64,000 bases of DNA from Aequoribacter fuscus (GCF_009910365.1 NZ_CP036423.1:1922001-1986000); one strand, 5' to 3'. Shown: positions 18,401 to 30,747, counted from the stretch's first letter. Notes: generated from the letters alone by a model not told the origin. Numbers and translations are program-made.

Positions 18401-18576
18401 TGAGGTGCTTGTCCCGGATAACTCGTTTTGATAATTACTTGAACATCTGACAAGTCAGGAAGCGCATCGACAGGTGTATTTTTTAACGCAAATATTCCAC
18501 CAAATGCGATGATAAGCGTGGTTAATAACACAAAGAAACGGTTACCCACTGACCATCTAATTATTGATTCAATCAT
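15415..18576 (-). CDS. cusA: CusA-type heavy-metal RND efflux pump, inner-membrane subunit
   Basis: 1053 aa, the usual RND length, with twelve membrane segments and two large periplasmic loops. The TM4 motif AIGAMTDGAIVMIEN is the form found in the monovalent copper/silver group (CusA/SilA), in contrast to DFGLIVDG in the second pump of this window. The N-terminus IIRWSVGNRFFVLL is typical. It exports Cu(I)/Ag(I) through a CusCBA tripartite complex using proton motive force. It follows cusB by 15 bp. The operon also contains copC and copD, mixing efflux with periplasmic copper handling. No copper-responsive two-component system is encoded nearby. Confidence 0.93.
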   Translation of the reverse strand: MIESIIRWSVGNRFFVLLTTLIIAFGGIFALKNTPVDALPDLSDVQVIIKTSYPGQAPQVVQDQVTFPLTTAMLSVPGAQTVRGYSFFGDSYVYIIFDDDTDLYWARSRVLEYLSQVASSLPDAAKPQLGPDATGVGWVYIYALTDKSGNHDLSQLRSIQDWFLKYELQTVPGVSEVAAIGGMVKQYQVQVDPDKLRAYGIPLTHVQMALKRGNQETGASVVEMAEAEYMVTATGYIQSVGDIEKIPLGVNEQGTPLRIGDIADVGLGPQMRRGIAELNGEGEVVGGVVVMRFGENAQQTIDGVKEKLESLKASLPEGIEVVPVYDRSKLIERAVSNLSDKLIEELIVVALICAAFLFHLRSSIVAVITLPLGILVSFIIMYMQGINANIMSLGGIAIAIGAMTDGAIVMIENMHKHMEALNKKGVPLTDENRWQIVAKAASEVGPALFFSLLIITVSFLPVFILEAQEGRMFAPLAYTKTYAMAASAGLAITLVPVLMGYFIRGKIISEKKNPLNRVLTALYMPVLRQVMKFPKSTIVIALLVTAVGFWPVNKIGSEFIPPLDEGDLMYMPTTYPGISIGKARELLQQTDKLLRTVPEVETVFGKVGRAETATDPAPLTMIETFIQLKPQEQWRDGVTTESLKAEFDELVKLPGLTNAWVMPIKTRIDMLATGIKTPVGIKVAGPDLDKIQEIGQQIEQLLPAVEGTASVYSERVAGGRYIKIDISREKASRFGLNIADVQQVVSTAIGGMNVTQTVEGQERYPVNLRYPQDYRDSPEQLARLPVITPNDQRIALGDVADIRVENGAPGIKSEDARINGWSFIDIEGVDVGTYVENAKEYLEQNLEIPTGYSISWAGQYEYMERAKEKLTFVLPLTLAIILILLYLNFRSFSEVAIIVVTLPMAMIGGLWLMYLEGFNFSVAVGVGFIALAGVAVEIGVIMLVYLNQALTDLKEKATERAEQISDADYQDALLHGAGLRVRPVMMTVATIIIGLLPILYGTGTGSEVMSRIAAPMVGGMTSAVLLTLIVLPAIYSIVKKREINFFNQELSKS

Positions 18577-18591
18577 TACTAATCTCCCTAT

Positions 18592-20346
18592 TTAATGGTT
18601 CGAATGATCGACAACAGCTTTCTGTTCATGATTTGTCTCATGTTCGTCGCTGTTTTTTTCATTTGCTTCAAGGGAAATTTCAGTGATAACCAATTCATCT
18701 CTCACTTCAAACGTGAAAGTGACGTTGTCACCAACATTAAAGTCAGCTATTTCTATATTTTCCGCGACGATAAAATCCATCGTCGCAGCAGGTCTATCCC
18801 ACTTCTCTATTGGGCCTCGACTAATATTGAAAGTGCGATTGCCTAAGGTTATTTCATTAATTAAACCTGAGACTGTTGCAGAGGATACTTCTGGCTGACT
18901 CATGATATGAATACCAGTTACTTCATATCCACTATCTTCGGTTTTAGACACCTCGAAGTGTAAAGATTGACCTGACTTTAAAGAGTCAACATCAACATTC
19001 TCAGCCACATTAAAGTCCATTGTCATTTCCGGCCAATCCCAAGCTTCAGCCGGGCCATGTGTAATATTGACAATACGATGTCCTGTCATGACGCTGTTTA
19101 CTTCACCTTGCATCCAGATAGAGTTCGGCACCTCATCATGTGTCATACGCTTAAAGTCTGATGACTTACTTGATTCCGAATCAATTAGGAATTGAGCAGA
19201 CGTAACAACAACATCATCTTCATTTAAACCGCTCAGAATCTCGATACTATCTTTATCAACTCGACCAATAGTTACCTCAATTGATTTAAACTGTCCGTCA
19301 CCTAAGGCGAGGACGACTCTGTCTTGCTTGCCTGTGCGTATGACCGCTTCTTTAGGAACAATAATCGCACTGTCGGCTTGATTCGCATGGATCGAAACTT
19401 GTGCGAACATATTGGGCTTTAATTGAAAATCAGGATTACCAAATTTCAAGCGAACTCTAAGTGTGCGAGTTTTACTGTTTAATGCTGGGTAAACATAGTC
19501 AACCACACCTGTCCAATCTTCTCCGGGCAAGTAGTCTAGAGTCATCGATACTGGCAACCCTTCTTTGATAAGCGCTGCATCTCGTTCAAACACTTCAGCC
19601 TCTACCCATACTTGGTCAAGTTTGCCGATACTAAGCAAAGTATCTCCCGGTTTCACATAGAAACCTTCTCGTATCTTTAACCCATCTACAACACCTGCTT
19701 GAGGCGAATAAAAGGTAATTGTTTGTCGAACTTTTTTTGTTTGCTCTAGTTCTTTAATCAAGCCTGCTGAAAGTTGTAAGGCTTTAAGACGATCTTTAGC
19801 TGCCGTAACTAACGAGCCGTTATTGCGCTTTAAGGCGATTAACAATTCTTCTTGAGCATTAACTAACTGGGGAGAATATAAGCTGTAAAGGGGTTGACCT
19901 TTTTCTACAGGGTCACCCTCAGCCTTAACGTATAGTTTTTCGATCCAGCCATCAACACGTGGGTGGATATGAATTAGTTTATCTTCGTCATATTGTACAT
20001 AACCCACCGTAGAGATTTCAGTGTGCATATTTTCTACCTCAACAGGTGCGGTACGAACACCAAGATTATTCACCACATGAGGAGCGACCCTAACAGCACC
20101 GGGGCCGAAGTCATCAGTTGATGATTCATCTTCATACACAGGAATTAAGTCCATCCCCATAGGAGATTTACCGGGCTTGTCCCGGCGGTAGTTAGAATCC
20201 ATCGGGGCAACCCAATAAAGCGGCTTTTTCTCTTCAGAATTTGTTTTCGGTCCTTCAGAGTTAGGATTTAGGAATAAACCCAATGTCCCAGCACCTATTG
20301 CTGCACCAATGATGATCGCGATAATTATTTTTGTATTAGATGACAT
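18592..20346 (-). CDS. cusB: CusB-type adaptor fused to two CusF-like domains
   Basis: 584 aa, longer than E. coli CusB (about 407) because of a C-terminal extension. Order: signal anchor (1-25), heavy-metal-binding domain (YWVAPMD, SPMGMDLIPVYED at about 44-76), barrel-sandwich and beta-barrel adaptor domains (about 95-400), CusF-like domain 1 (about 411-482), CusF-like domain 2 (about 490-560), His-rich tail. Domain 1 keeps all Cu(I)/Ag(I) ligands of CusF: H430, W438, M441, M443 (WPEMTM). Domain 2 has R510, R518 and A521 at those positions and retains only M523, so it probably cannot bind copper in the same way. The fusion supplies the metallochaperone that is a separate CusF in E. coli. 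Its stop overlaps nothing downstream, and its ATG overlaps the cusC stop by 1 bp. Confidence 0.9.
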   Translation of the reverse strand: MSSNTKIIIAIIIGAAIGAGTLGLFLNPNSEGPKTNSEEKKPLYWVAPMDSNYRRDKPGKSPMGMDLIPVYEDESSTDDFGPGAVRVAPHVVNNLGVRTAPVEVENMHTEISTVGYVQYDEDKLIHIHPRVDGWIEKLYVKAEGDPVEKGQPLYSLYSPQLVNAQEELLIALKRNNGSLVTAAKDRLKALQLSAGLIKELEQTKKVRQTITFYSPQAGVVDGLKIREGFYVKPGDTLLSIGKLDQVWVEAEVFERDAALIKEGLPVSMTLDYLPGEDWTGVVDYVYPALNSKTRTLRVRLKFGNPDFQLKPNMFAQVSIHANQADSAIIVPKEAVIRTGKQDRVVLALGDGQFKSIEVTIGRVDKDSIEILSGLNEDDVVVTSAQFLIDSESSKSSDFKRMTHDEVPNSIWMQGEVNSVMTGHRIVNITHGPAEAWDWPEMTMDFNVAENVDVDSLKSGQSLHFEVSKTEDSGYEVTGIHIMSQPEVSSATVSGLINEITLGNRTFNISRGPIEKWDRPAATMDFIVAENIEIADFNVGDNVTFTFEVRDELVITEISLEANEKNSDEHETNHEQKAVVDHSNH

Positions 20347-21731
20347 TATTTCTCTCCGAATTTACCAGTGTGTGCGGGTGCTGATTTTGAATGTGACTGT
20401 GCGAAGAAATAATTGATACGAGTTACTGTTTTCAATGCATCAACATCTATTTTTAGTGCGGAAATTCTGGCATTAAGCATTGCGATTCTAGCTCGAACAA
20501 CTTCAGAAAAATCACCATCATCGTTGGTATAAGCAGTCAACGAAGCTTCTGCGTGGTCGTGGGTTTGCGTAAGCAATTGTTCTTTATATATTGACTGCCT
20601 TTCTGATAGTCTTTTCAGCTGCCTTAGCTCTTTTTCAATTTCGCTAATCATTTGTTTTGTTAACAGCAATTTCTCTGTTCTGACAGCTTCTGTTTCCGCG
20701 ATTGATGCGGCAACTTGTTTATCTTGTCTATTTTCAGTGAATAACGGTAAATCAAACGTCACACCAACAGAAAACAAGTCTGCTCTATTATCTCCTGATG
20801 GCATATCATCACGATAGGCATAGCTGGCGTTTACTCCCCACTGGGGCTTATATTGTTGTTTGGCTATATCAACAGCTGTTTCAGTCACTTTTTTCTGAAC
20901 ATCAATTGAGCGAATCGCAGGGTGATTTTCTAATTCTAATGCCAGAGCATTTCGCGAATAATGAGCCTTCTTTAAAAATGCGGGGGTTTGCAATCGAATT
21001 TCAGGTAGAGTTTCTGAGACATTGAATGCCATTGGTTGCGCATCAAAATCAAACGCTTTTTCATAGTTACTGTCATCATAAAGATGAAGCCATTCGTTTA
21101 GACGAGCAATTGAGGTTTCTAATTTTTGCCTCTGGACTGTCAACCTATCTTCCAATTGAACGATTTCTAGTTGTGCTCGAATGACATCTTGTTGTCTTGT
21201 TTTTCCAATCACATTTGAGTAACTGGCTTTTGCTATCTCCGCCATCTGCTCAAATAGTTCCCAATCGTTCTCGATTAACTTAATGGTTTGTTGCGCTAGA
21301 AAAGCGTCTAACCAAAGTTGGGAAACTTCACTTTTCAATTTCGCCTTACGATTTTCGCGTAACAGCGGGTATTTAGTTGATTCGATTTTTAGCTGTTGTC
21401 GTTTGAGTTCCAAACTATCTCCTCTAGGAAACATTTGAGAAACTCCAACTTTAAATTGAGTCATACCTTCCTGATCTAAGTTCCATGTATCTGTTGGTAA
21501 ATTCATCATGCCCACAGACATAATAGGGTCAGGCAATGTTCCAGAAGCTATACTGTTATACTCAACAGCTTGCTGTTTCAACTTGCTGCCGTGCAGCCAA
21601 GGGTCATTTTGCTGTGCTAATGCTATCGCCTGATCAAGTGAAATGATCTTTTCTGCTTGGGCATAAAATGCAGAAAATCCGATCATTAAACTAACAGTAA
21701 TCTTTAACAGACTTGGAATTCCAAATTTCAT
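20346..21731 (-). CDS. cusC: CusC/TolC-type outer-membrane efflux protein
   Basis: 461 aa with an N-terminal signal peptide (ending FYAQA) and two outer-membrane-efflux-protein repeats with long helical hairpins (ISLDQAIALAQQNDPWL at the start, LENHPAIRSIDVQKKVTETAVDIAK for the second repeat). No lipobox cysteine is seen, unlike E. coli CusC. It forms the trimeric outer-membrane channel of the copper pump. It overlaps cusB and the upstream DUF411 gene by 1 bp each, so these genes are tightly coupled. AT-rich composition matches the whole 13.6-22.7 kb block. Confidence 0.88.
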   Translation of the reverse strand: MKFGIPSLLKITVSLMIGFSAFYAQAEKIISLDQAIALAQQNDPWLHGSKLKQQAVEYNSIASGTLPDPIMSVGMMNLPTDTWNLDQEGMTQFKVGVSQMFPRGDSLELKRQQLKIESTKYPLLRENRKAKLKSEVSQLWLDAFLAQQTIKLIENDWELFEQMAEIAKASYSNVIGKTRQQDVIRAQLEIVQLEDRLTVQRQKLETSIARLNEWLHLYDDSNYEKAFDFDAQPMAFNVSETLPEIRLQTPAFLKKAHYSRNALALELENHPAIRSIDVQKKVTETAVDIAKQQYKPQWGVNASYAYRDDMPSGDNRADLFSVGVTFDLPLFTENRQDKQVAASIAETEAVRTEKLLLTKQMISEIEKELRQLKRLSERQSIYKEQLLTQTHDHAEASLTAYTNDDGDFSEVVRARIAMLNARISALKIDVDALKTVTRINYFFAQSHSKSAPAHTGKFGEK

Positions 21732-22228
21732 TAGAATTGCTCCTCATAGGTTTTCACCTCTGCATACACTTCGCTAGTACCATCTTTAAATAGAATCAAC
21801 ACGTTATAAGGCATAAAACGTTCACCTACTTCCATCCCCGGAGAGCCAACAGGCATCGCTGGGACTGACAAACCAATGGCGTTGTTGTATTTTTCAGCTA
21901 AAAATTGTTTTATGAATTTGGCAGGCACATGCCCTTCAAACGCAAAGCCATTTCTAGTAACGGCTGTATGACAAGAGCGATAATTAGGTTTGATACCGTA
22001 CTTAGTTTTTATATTGGAGATGTTGCGGTAATCTTTGGAGTGCGCAATCACCCCTTCATCTTCAATATGGGTTATCCACTTTTTGCAACATCCACAAGTC
22101 GGAGTTTTGTAAACTAATAACTCGATTAGCTTTGCTTCGACATGACTTTCATGATTATGCTCGGTAGCGTGAGTAAACGCTGGTATTAGCAGTATAGCTA
22201 CCGCTAACTTAAAAAATAATTTGATCAT
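21731..22228 (-). CDS. Exported DUF411 metal-binding protein
   Basis: 165 aa from ATG 22,228, preceded by GGGGGCAAA. A TTG five codons earlier is less likely. A signal peptide ends at THA, then a His-rich stretch (TEHNHESHVEA). The DUF411 core has VYKTPTCGCCKKW with a CGCC pair, YRSCHTAV with a further Cys-His, and VPAMPVGSPGMEVG with methionines. All of these are features of periplasmic DUF411 proteins that accompany copper resistance genes. It is first in the pump operon. Copper binding is likely by family. The exact role is unproven. Confidence 0.82.
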   Translation of the reverse strand: MIKLFFKLAVAILLIPAFTHATEHNHESHVEAKLIELLVYKTPTCGCCKKWITHIEDEGVIAHSKDYRNISNIKTKYGIKPNYRSCHTAVTRNGFAFEGHVPAKFIKQFLAEKYNNAIGLSVPAMPVGSPGMEVGERFMPYNVLILFKDGTSEVYAEVKTYEEQF

Positions 22229-22331
22229 TTTGCCCCCAGACAATGCTGGATAAAATATAGGCGCAATAGCGCTTAATTAATTAACAAGAAAAGTTATTCT
22301 GTGCGTAAATTTTGGACGCACTAACCCTGTG

Positions 22332-22709
22332 TTAGGCAAATATTGGTGGACGGAAAAGGGAAGTAGACATTGACTTTGGGTGTTCAGCGCCTTGGTTCAC
22401 TATAGCTTCAGTAAAGCCCAAAATATCAGGTGAACCATTGTTTGAATTCAATAATGTGACTGATGTACATGCATTTGCAGGACAAATACAGTCTACGTCG
22501 CAGCAGTCTTTTGAACTTGAAGCACTAGCCTTCATATCACCATGTTCCATACCTTCATGAGACTTCATTGAAGAGTGTTCCATAGTCATATGAGATTGAT
22601 GAGAATCTGCCGACATTTCACAAAACATAGATGTATAAGCCAATGCTTGCCCAACAAAGGCAGTAAGCATGGCAACAACAACTAAGACTTTTGAAAGTGG
22701 TTTAAACAT
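22332..22709 (-). CDS. Small exported Met/His/Cys-rich protein, CopL-like
   Basis: 125 aa. It has a signal peptide (to VGQALA), then a methionine/histidine-rich region with repeats such as HMTMEHSSMKSHEGMEHGDM, then a cysteine cluster KDCCDVDCICPANAC, and a C-terminal STSLFRPPIFA. Composition and the SLFRPP ending match small copper-inducible periplasmic proteins at the head of metal operons (CopL-like). It lies 103 bp upstream of the DUF411 gene on the same strand, so it probably senses or buffers copper. A similar ending occurs in the protein at 24,208. Confidence 0.65.
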   Translation of the reverse strand: MFKPLSKVLVVVAMLTAFVGQALAYTSMFCEMSADSHQSHMTMEHSSMKSHEGMEHGDMKASASSSKDCCDVDCICPANACTSVTLLNSNNGSPDILGFTEAIVNQGAEHPKSMSTSLFRPPIFA

Positions 22710-22898
22710 ACAGTTCTCTTAAAAATACCTTATCATGATAATCTAAACTTGTGTTTGTGTAAATGATACAGAGCGTTCCCTCTCAAAAAAAAACTAACTG
22801 AGCACAACGGTTATCAGCAATTCAGATGTGACTGTATAGACGAGGCTAGAAGTAGGATCGATGCAAGTCGCCCAATTTAAGAAAAATGCGCTTGTAGA
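22710..22898. promoter_or_regulatory. Upstream region of the copper operon
   Basis: 189 bp, AT-rich, between the CopL-like gene and the truncated permease, so it should carry the promoter of the leftward operon. TTATCATGATAA at 22,731-22,742 is a perfect 12-bp palindrome close to the start codon and could bind a regulator. No CueR or CusR box was recognised with certainty. Confidence 0.4.
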
Positions 22899-23420
22899 TT
22901 AGAAAAATGGAAGCACAGCCACACCAATTGCAAGCCATCCATACGCGACAATCGAAAGCGACAGCAGTATCCAGTCGCCAAGGCTTCGATTAGTTGACAT
23001 CGATTTTTCTTTTTTATAGTACTGCCAAACGATGAATGCAGTGGTTAGCGCGAGAAAGAGCAAGTTCAAGAAAAACGTGTAGTCTATGTTAAAAAACTCA
23101 CGATCTGTCATTGACTGAAATCCTGAAGCATCAGGCAAGTGTCCCAAGAGATCGAGTCCATAGTGCATGACGAGCGATACGCCCACAAGCGCACATAGAA
23201 ATACAATCAGTATATAAATGGCCATTTTCCAGCCATAGTACTGCGCCTGAATCCGCAACACTGGAAATACCACCAGATCACTAAAGATAAACGCCATTAC
23301 TCCAGCGAAACTTACCCCCTGCCCGAATAACACGGCCGCTAGCGGAATGTTGCCCATGGAGCCGATAAAAGTAAAAAAGGCCGCGACGGGGCCAACGATG
23401 GTTTGCGCAAGAATTTGCAA
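22899..23420 (-). CDS. Permease (ArsP/COG0701 family), N-terminally truncated
   Basis: 173 aa from the first in-frame ATG, about half the usual length. The sequence begins inside the conserved middle: IVGPVAAFFTFIGSMGNIPLAAVLFGQGVSFAGVMAFIFSDLV, which in full permeases lies in the second half and carries the GxxPLAxxL motif. The remaining helices run to the end (about five membrane segments). Homology fades upstream near 23,435-23,450, where the opposite-strand FrmR-like fragment begins. Full members export metalloid or organoarsenic compounds. This remnant lacks the first helices and its promoter and is probably not functional. Confidence 0.65.
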   Translation of the reverse strand: MQILAQTIVGPVAAFFTFIGSMGNIPLAAVLFGQGVSFAGVMAFIFSDLVVFPVLRIQAQYYGWKMAIYILIVFLCALVGVSLVMHYGLDLLGHLPDASGFQSMTDREFFNIDYTFFLNLLFLALTTAFIVWQYYKKEKSMSTNRSLGDWILLSLSIVAYGWLAIGVAVLPFF

Positions 23421-23455
23421 AAAGGAATTCGATTCTTGCCCGGCTCCGATGAAAA

Positions 23456-23662
23456 GTGATTGAAAAAGCCCTGGATCAGGGCAAGGATTGCACCGCCATA
23501 CTGCAACAGATAGCGGCTATTCGCGGCGCCATTAATGGCCTGATGTCCGAAGTGCTCGAAGGTCATCTGCGTGAACATCTGGGCGCAGAAGACATTTCTC
23601 AGGCACAGCGTCAGCAGGAACTCGATGATGTCATCGACATACTGCGATCGTATTTAAAATAG
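23456..23662 (+). pseudogene. FrmR/RcnR-family (CsoR-like) regulator, N-terminus missing
   Basis: 68 codons from a GTG. The frame is closed by a TGA just upstream at 23,450. It holds the second and third helices of a CsoR/RcnR/FrmR repressor: EKALDQGKDCTAILQQIAAIRGAINGLM and EVLEGHLREHL, including the conserved metal/formaldehyde-sensing Cys (KDC) and His (EGH). The first helix, with its conserved N-terminal residues and DNA-contacting arginines, is absent. The missing part coincides with the loss of the N-terminus of the divergent permease, indicating a deletion or illegitimate join near 23,440-23,453. A shortened protein starting at the GTG could in principle still be made. Confidence 0.65.
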
Positions 23663-23745
23663 GTCATTCAACGATTAGTGCCGAAATACCGGTGAAGACA
23701 TTGCGAAGGCACCTGAAACGATGAGCCAGGCTTATCAGGCAGGAC

Positions 23746-24069
23746 ATGTATACGGTGTGGCTGGTTGCGCGGGACTCTCGCACCCCTCTGCACACCAAAA
23801 TACTGGCCTTCGTCGTCGGTGCCTATGCTTTTTCCCCTATCGACCTCATACCAGACTTCATCCCGGTTATTGGTTACCTGGATGACTTATTGATCGTTCC
23901 GGCGGGCATCTGGCTGGTAATAAAAATGACTCCAGAGATTGTCATTCATGAGAATCGCGAACGCGCTAGACTCCACCACTCAACGCCGATCAGCCGGGTC
24001 GCGGCAGGCGTCATTATCGGTCTGTGGCTATACGCTATAGCGGTATCAATCTATCTATGGGGATATTGA
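23746..24069 (+). CDS. DUF1232/YkvA-family membrane protein
   Basis: 107 aa. It carries the family signature AFSPIDLIPDFIPVIGYLDDLLIVPAG (residues about 28-54) after LVARDSRTPLHTKILA, and a C-terminal hydrophobic helix (GVIIGLWLYAIAVSIYLW). DUF1232 proteins are small membrane proteins of unknown function that often travel with metal-resistance and stress genes. The open frame continues upstream of the ATG only to a TGA 24 bp earlier, so a few N-terminal residues typical of the family may be lost. A second, broken copy of the same family lies at 30,748-30,820. Confidence 0.75.
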   Translation: MYTVWLVARDSRTPLHTKILAFVVGAYAFSPIDLIPDFIPVIGYLDDLLIVPAGIWLVIKMTPEIVIHENRERARLHHSTPISRVAAGVIIGLWLYAIAVSIYLWGY

Positions 24070-24207
24070 TGACGCAATTTAATTATCGCCTCCAATTGAA
24101 TTGCTCAGGCCAGCGCACTACTGACTCACGTAACGCCATGGGAGTCCAGTCCTTTACATGTGGTTGCCTTTCTGCTAGGCTTACGATCAAATTCCGGGAC
24201 CACTTGC

Positions 24208-24555
24208 ATGATTAAACGCTGTTTCATAGTCGCAATGACGCTGTTGATTGCTTTGCAGTCAGTGGCGTCTATTGCCTATGAAGCACAACCGCACAACCCC
24301 GCAATGCCACATTATGATGAGCATTCACACGAATCAGCGGATTTTTCCAGCGAAAATCAGGCAACCAAGTCGTCTCCCGACAGCCCCTATCATTCAGCGG
24401 ACCATTGCCATCACAGCCATAGCTGCTTTCACATGGTATTGATGGGAACCCTCACCAACATTTCCGGCTTGACTGCAGGAATAGTACTGTCCGACTACCA
24501 AGCCAACTTCACCACCGGGGTTCAATCCTCCCTTTTCCGCCCTCCTATCGTCTGA
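24208..24555 (+). CDS. Small exported His-rich protein, CzcI-like
   Basis: 115 aa from ATG 24,208, the first start that gives a signal peptide (MIKRCFIVAMTLLIALQSVASIAYEA). The mature part is rich in histidine (HYDEHSHES, HSADHCHHSHSCFHM) and ends VQSSLFRPPIV. Small His-rich exported proteins at the head of czcCBA operons (CzcI) affect expression or metal delivery of the pump. The position, 63 bp before the outer-membrane subunit gene, fits this. The final SLFRPPI is shared with the CopL-like protein of the other metal operon. Confidence 0.65.
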   Translation: MIKRCFIVAMTLLIALQSVASIAYEAQPHNPAMPHYDEHSHESADFSSENQATKSSPDSPYHSADHCHHSHSCFHMVLMGTLTNISGLTAGIVLSDYQANFTTGVQSSLFRPPIV

Positions 24556-24618
24556 TCCTGCGAATACCTTCCCCACCCGGGGAACAACTGTCATTTAGAC
24601 TTTCGTAGGAGCAGTCCC

Positions 24619-25929
24619 ATGCTTTTCAGAATGCCCGTAAAAAACGGGCGGCGCGCAATGCCGTGCCACTTTATTATCCATGCCTTTTGCCTTCTAGCGC
24701 TGGCATTCGGTTCCGCCCTGGCACACGCCGGAGAGAAACCGCTCACTCTGTCCGAGGCCCTCTCGCGGGCCATGGCGCAAAACCCCGGCCTCCAGGTCTT
24801 CGATTTTCGCCTTCAGGGCCTTGAGGGCCGCCGCCTTACGGCAGATCAAAATCCTGCCCTGGAGGCCGGACTGGAAGTGGAAAACTTCCTCGGCAGCGAC
24901 AATCTGCGAGGAGTTGACGGGGCGGAGTACACCCTGTCCTTGTCATCGGTCCTCGAACTTGGCGGCAAGCGTCAGGCCCGCGTCAGCGTGGTTGAATCAC
25001 GATACGGGCGGGTCGAGGCCGAGCGTCGGGCCGAGACCCTGGATCTCTTGGGACAGGTGACCCAGCGCTTTGTCGCCACACTGGCCCTGCAGGAAAAACT
25101 CGAACTGGCCGCTGAAGCCGTGGCGCTGGCCGAGGCCACCCACGAGATCGTCACCCGCCGCGCCGACAGGGGCGCGGCGCCCCAGGCCGAAGTCCTGCGC
25201 GCCAGGGCTGCGCTCACCCAGAGTCGTATTGAGCAGTCCCGTCTTCGAGCCGCCTACGAGAGCCGGAAAATGGCTCTGGCTTCGCTGTGGGGTGATACCA
25301 GCCCGGACTTTCAAATGCTGGAAGGCGATCTGTTCCAGTTCGGTTCCTCCGACAACTTCGATGCCCTGTACCAGCGGGTCAGCGACAGCCCGGCCATTCA
25401 AATCTACGCGAGCGAACAGCGTATCCGTGAAGCGGAGATTCAGTTGGCGCGCAGCCAGTCCGAGAGCGATATCCGTTGGCAGGTGGGCGTCCGGCGTTTC
25501 GAGGAGACGGACGATACCGCCTTGACCGCTGGTTTCTCAGTACCGCTCTTTTCCGGACGGCGCAATCGCGGCGAGGTGCAGGCCGCCCTGGCGGCGCGGG
25601 ATGAGGTCCGATTCCGCCGGGAGGATACCCTGCTGCGCCTCCATTCGCGCCTGTTCGACGCCTACCACTTGCGGCAACAGAGTATCGAGACTGTTGAGCA
25701 GATTCGCAGCCAAATGCTTCCCGACCTGACCGAGGCACTCACTCAGACCCGCGAAGCCTATGAAAACGGCCGCTACAGCTATGTGGAGTGGACCGCCGCA
25801 CAGCGGGAGCTGCTCTCAGCACGGGAGGCACTGGTCGACGCCGCCACCACGGCGCTGCTCAACCAGGCGTTGATCGAACAACTTACGGCGCAGCCACTCG
25901 CGACTGTTCCGGGCGCCCCGACGCGCTAA
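24619..25929 (+). CDS. czcC: CzcC-type outer-membrane efflux protein
   Basis: 436 aa with ribosome site TAGGAG before the ATG. After a positively charged leader comes a signal peptide (LLALAFGSALAHA). Two OEP repeats follow (KPLTLSEALSRAMAQNPGLQVFDF at the start, IQIYASEQRIREAEIQLARSQ for the second). CzcC forms the outer-membrane channel of a divalent-cation RND pump. The gene is GC-rich, unlike the AT-rich copper operon on its left, showing a different origin. It is followed by czcB after 23 bp and czcA. Confidence 0.85.
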   Translation: MLFRMPVKNGRRAMPCHFIIHAFCLLALAFGSALAHAGEKPLTLSEALSRAMAQNPGLQVFDFRLQGLEGRRLTADQNPALEAGLEVENFLGSDNLRGVDGAEYTLSLSSVLELGGKRQARVSVVESRYGRVEAERRAETLDLLGQVTQRFVATLALQEKLELAAEAVALAEATHEIVTRRADRGAAPQAEVLRARAALTQSRIEQSRLRAAYESRKMALASLWGDTSPDFQMLEGDLFQFGSSDNFDALYQRVSDSPAIQIYASEQRIREAEIQLARSQSESDIRWQVGVRRFEETDDTALTAGFSVPLFSGRRNRGEVQAALAARDEVRFRREDTLLRLHSRLFDAYHLRQQSIETVEQIRSQMLPDLTEALTQTREAYENGRYSYVEWTAAQRELLSAREALVDAATTALLNQALIEQLTAQPLATVPGAPTR

Positions 25930-25952
25930 CCCACAAATTCAGGATTCACACC

Positions 25953-30327
<4,375 letters not shown>

Positions 30328-30339
30328 CCAAAGCCCTAC

Positions 30340-30368
30340 CATGGGGAGGAATCTCCCCATGATTTTTT
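30340..30368 (+). terminator. Rho-independent terminator after czcA
   Basis: CATGGGGA, 6-nt loop, TCCCCATG (8-bp perfect arms, 30,340-30,361) followed by ATTTTTT. It lies 12 bp after the czcA stop. Confidence 0.85.
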
Positions 30369-30406
30369 CAACGTTCTTTTATTGCGGTTTATACCCTGGT
30401 AAGACT

Positions 30407-30601
30407 ATGAACGATCCACCCAAGCAACGAAAAGATGACCCGAAGGAAGCTCCACACTTTCGAACACATCGCATCCACGCCATTAACAGTGACTGGTATT
30501 TTTTAACCCGTGAAGGTCAAAATATCGGGCCATTCCCGAACAAAAAAGCGGCCGAAGATAGCCTTGCGGAATTCCTGAAAGCTGTCAAAAAGGATGAGTA
30601 G
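30407..30601 (+). CDS. Small DUF6316-like protein
   Basis: 64 aa. The body reads RIHAINSDWYFLTREG, NIGPF and KKAAEDSLAEFL, the pattern of small DUF6316-type proteins in gammaproteobacteria. The N-terminus is charged and proline-rich (MNDPPKQRKDDPKEAP). There is no signal or membrane segment. The function is unknown. It lies after the czc terminator, with its own start and no visible partner, and before the DUF1232 remnant and the IS3 element. Confidence 0.6.
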   Translation: MNDPPKQRKDDPKEAPHFRTHRIHAINSDWYFLTREGQNIGPFPNKKAAEDSLAEFLKAVKKDE

Positions 30602-30747
30602 CCAATGGCCCAACAACACAGCATTCAATGTGCCGCCCCCATAGATGCGTTGGTATAACTCTTCGCTTCCGAACTGGTACAGCCTCTGAGCATCATGGCC
30701 GGCGGGGTAGATGTTGACGGTTTGTGCTGATATGCGAAATGCCTCGT
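30602..30747. other. Short remnant-like region
   Basis: No supported gene. A minus-strand open frame crosses it and the gene at 30,407 but has no recognisable features over its whole length. Confidence 0.3.

Noticed and set aside
18595-18898. Plus-strand ORFs inside the CusB 3' end
   Set aside because: They are shadows of the CusF-domain coding sequence, without ribosome sites.
23339-23578. Minus-strand ORF of 79 aa with GGAILALIQGFF
   Set aside because: The hydrophobic run is the reverse of the FrmR-like coding helix. No start or family features.
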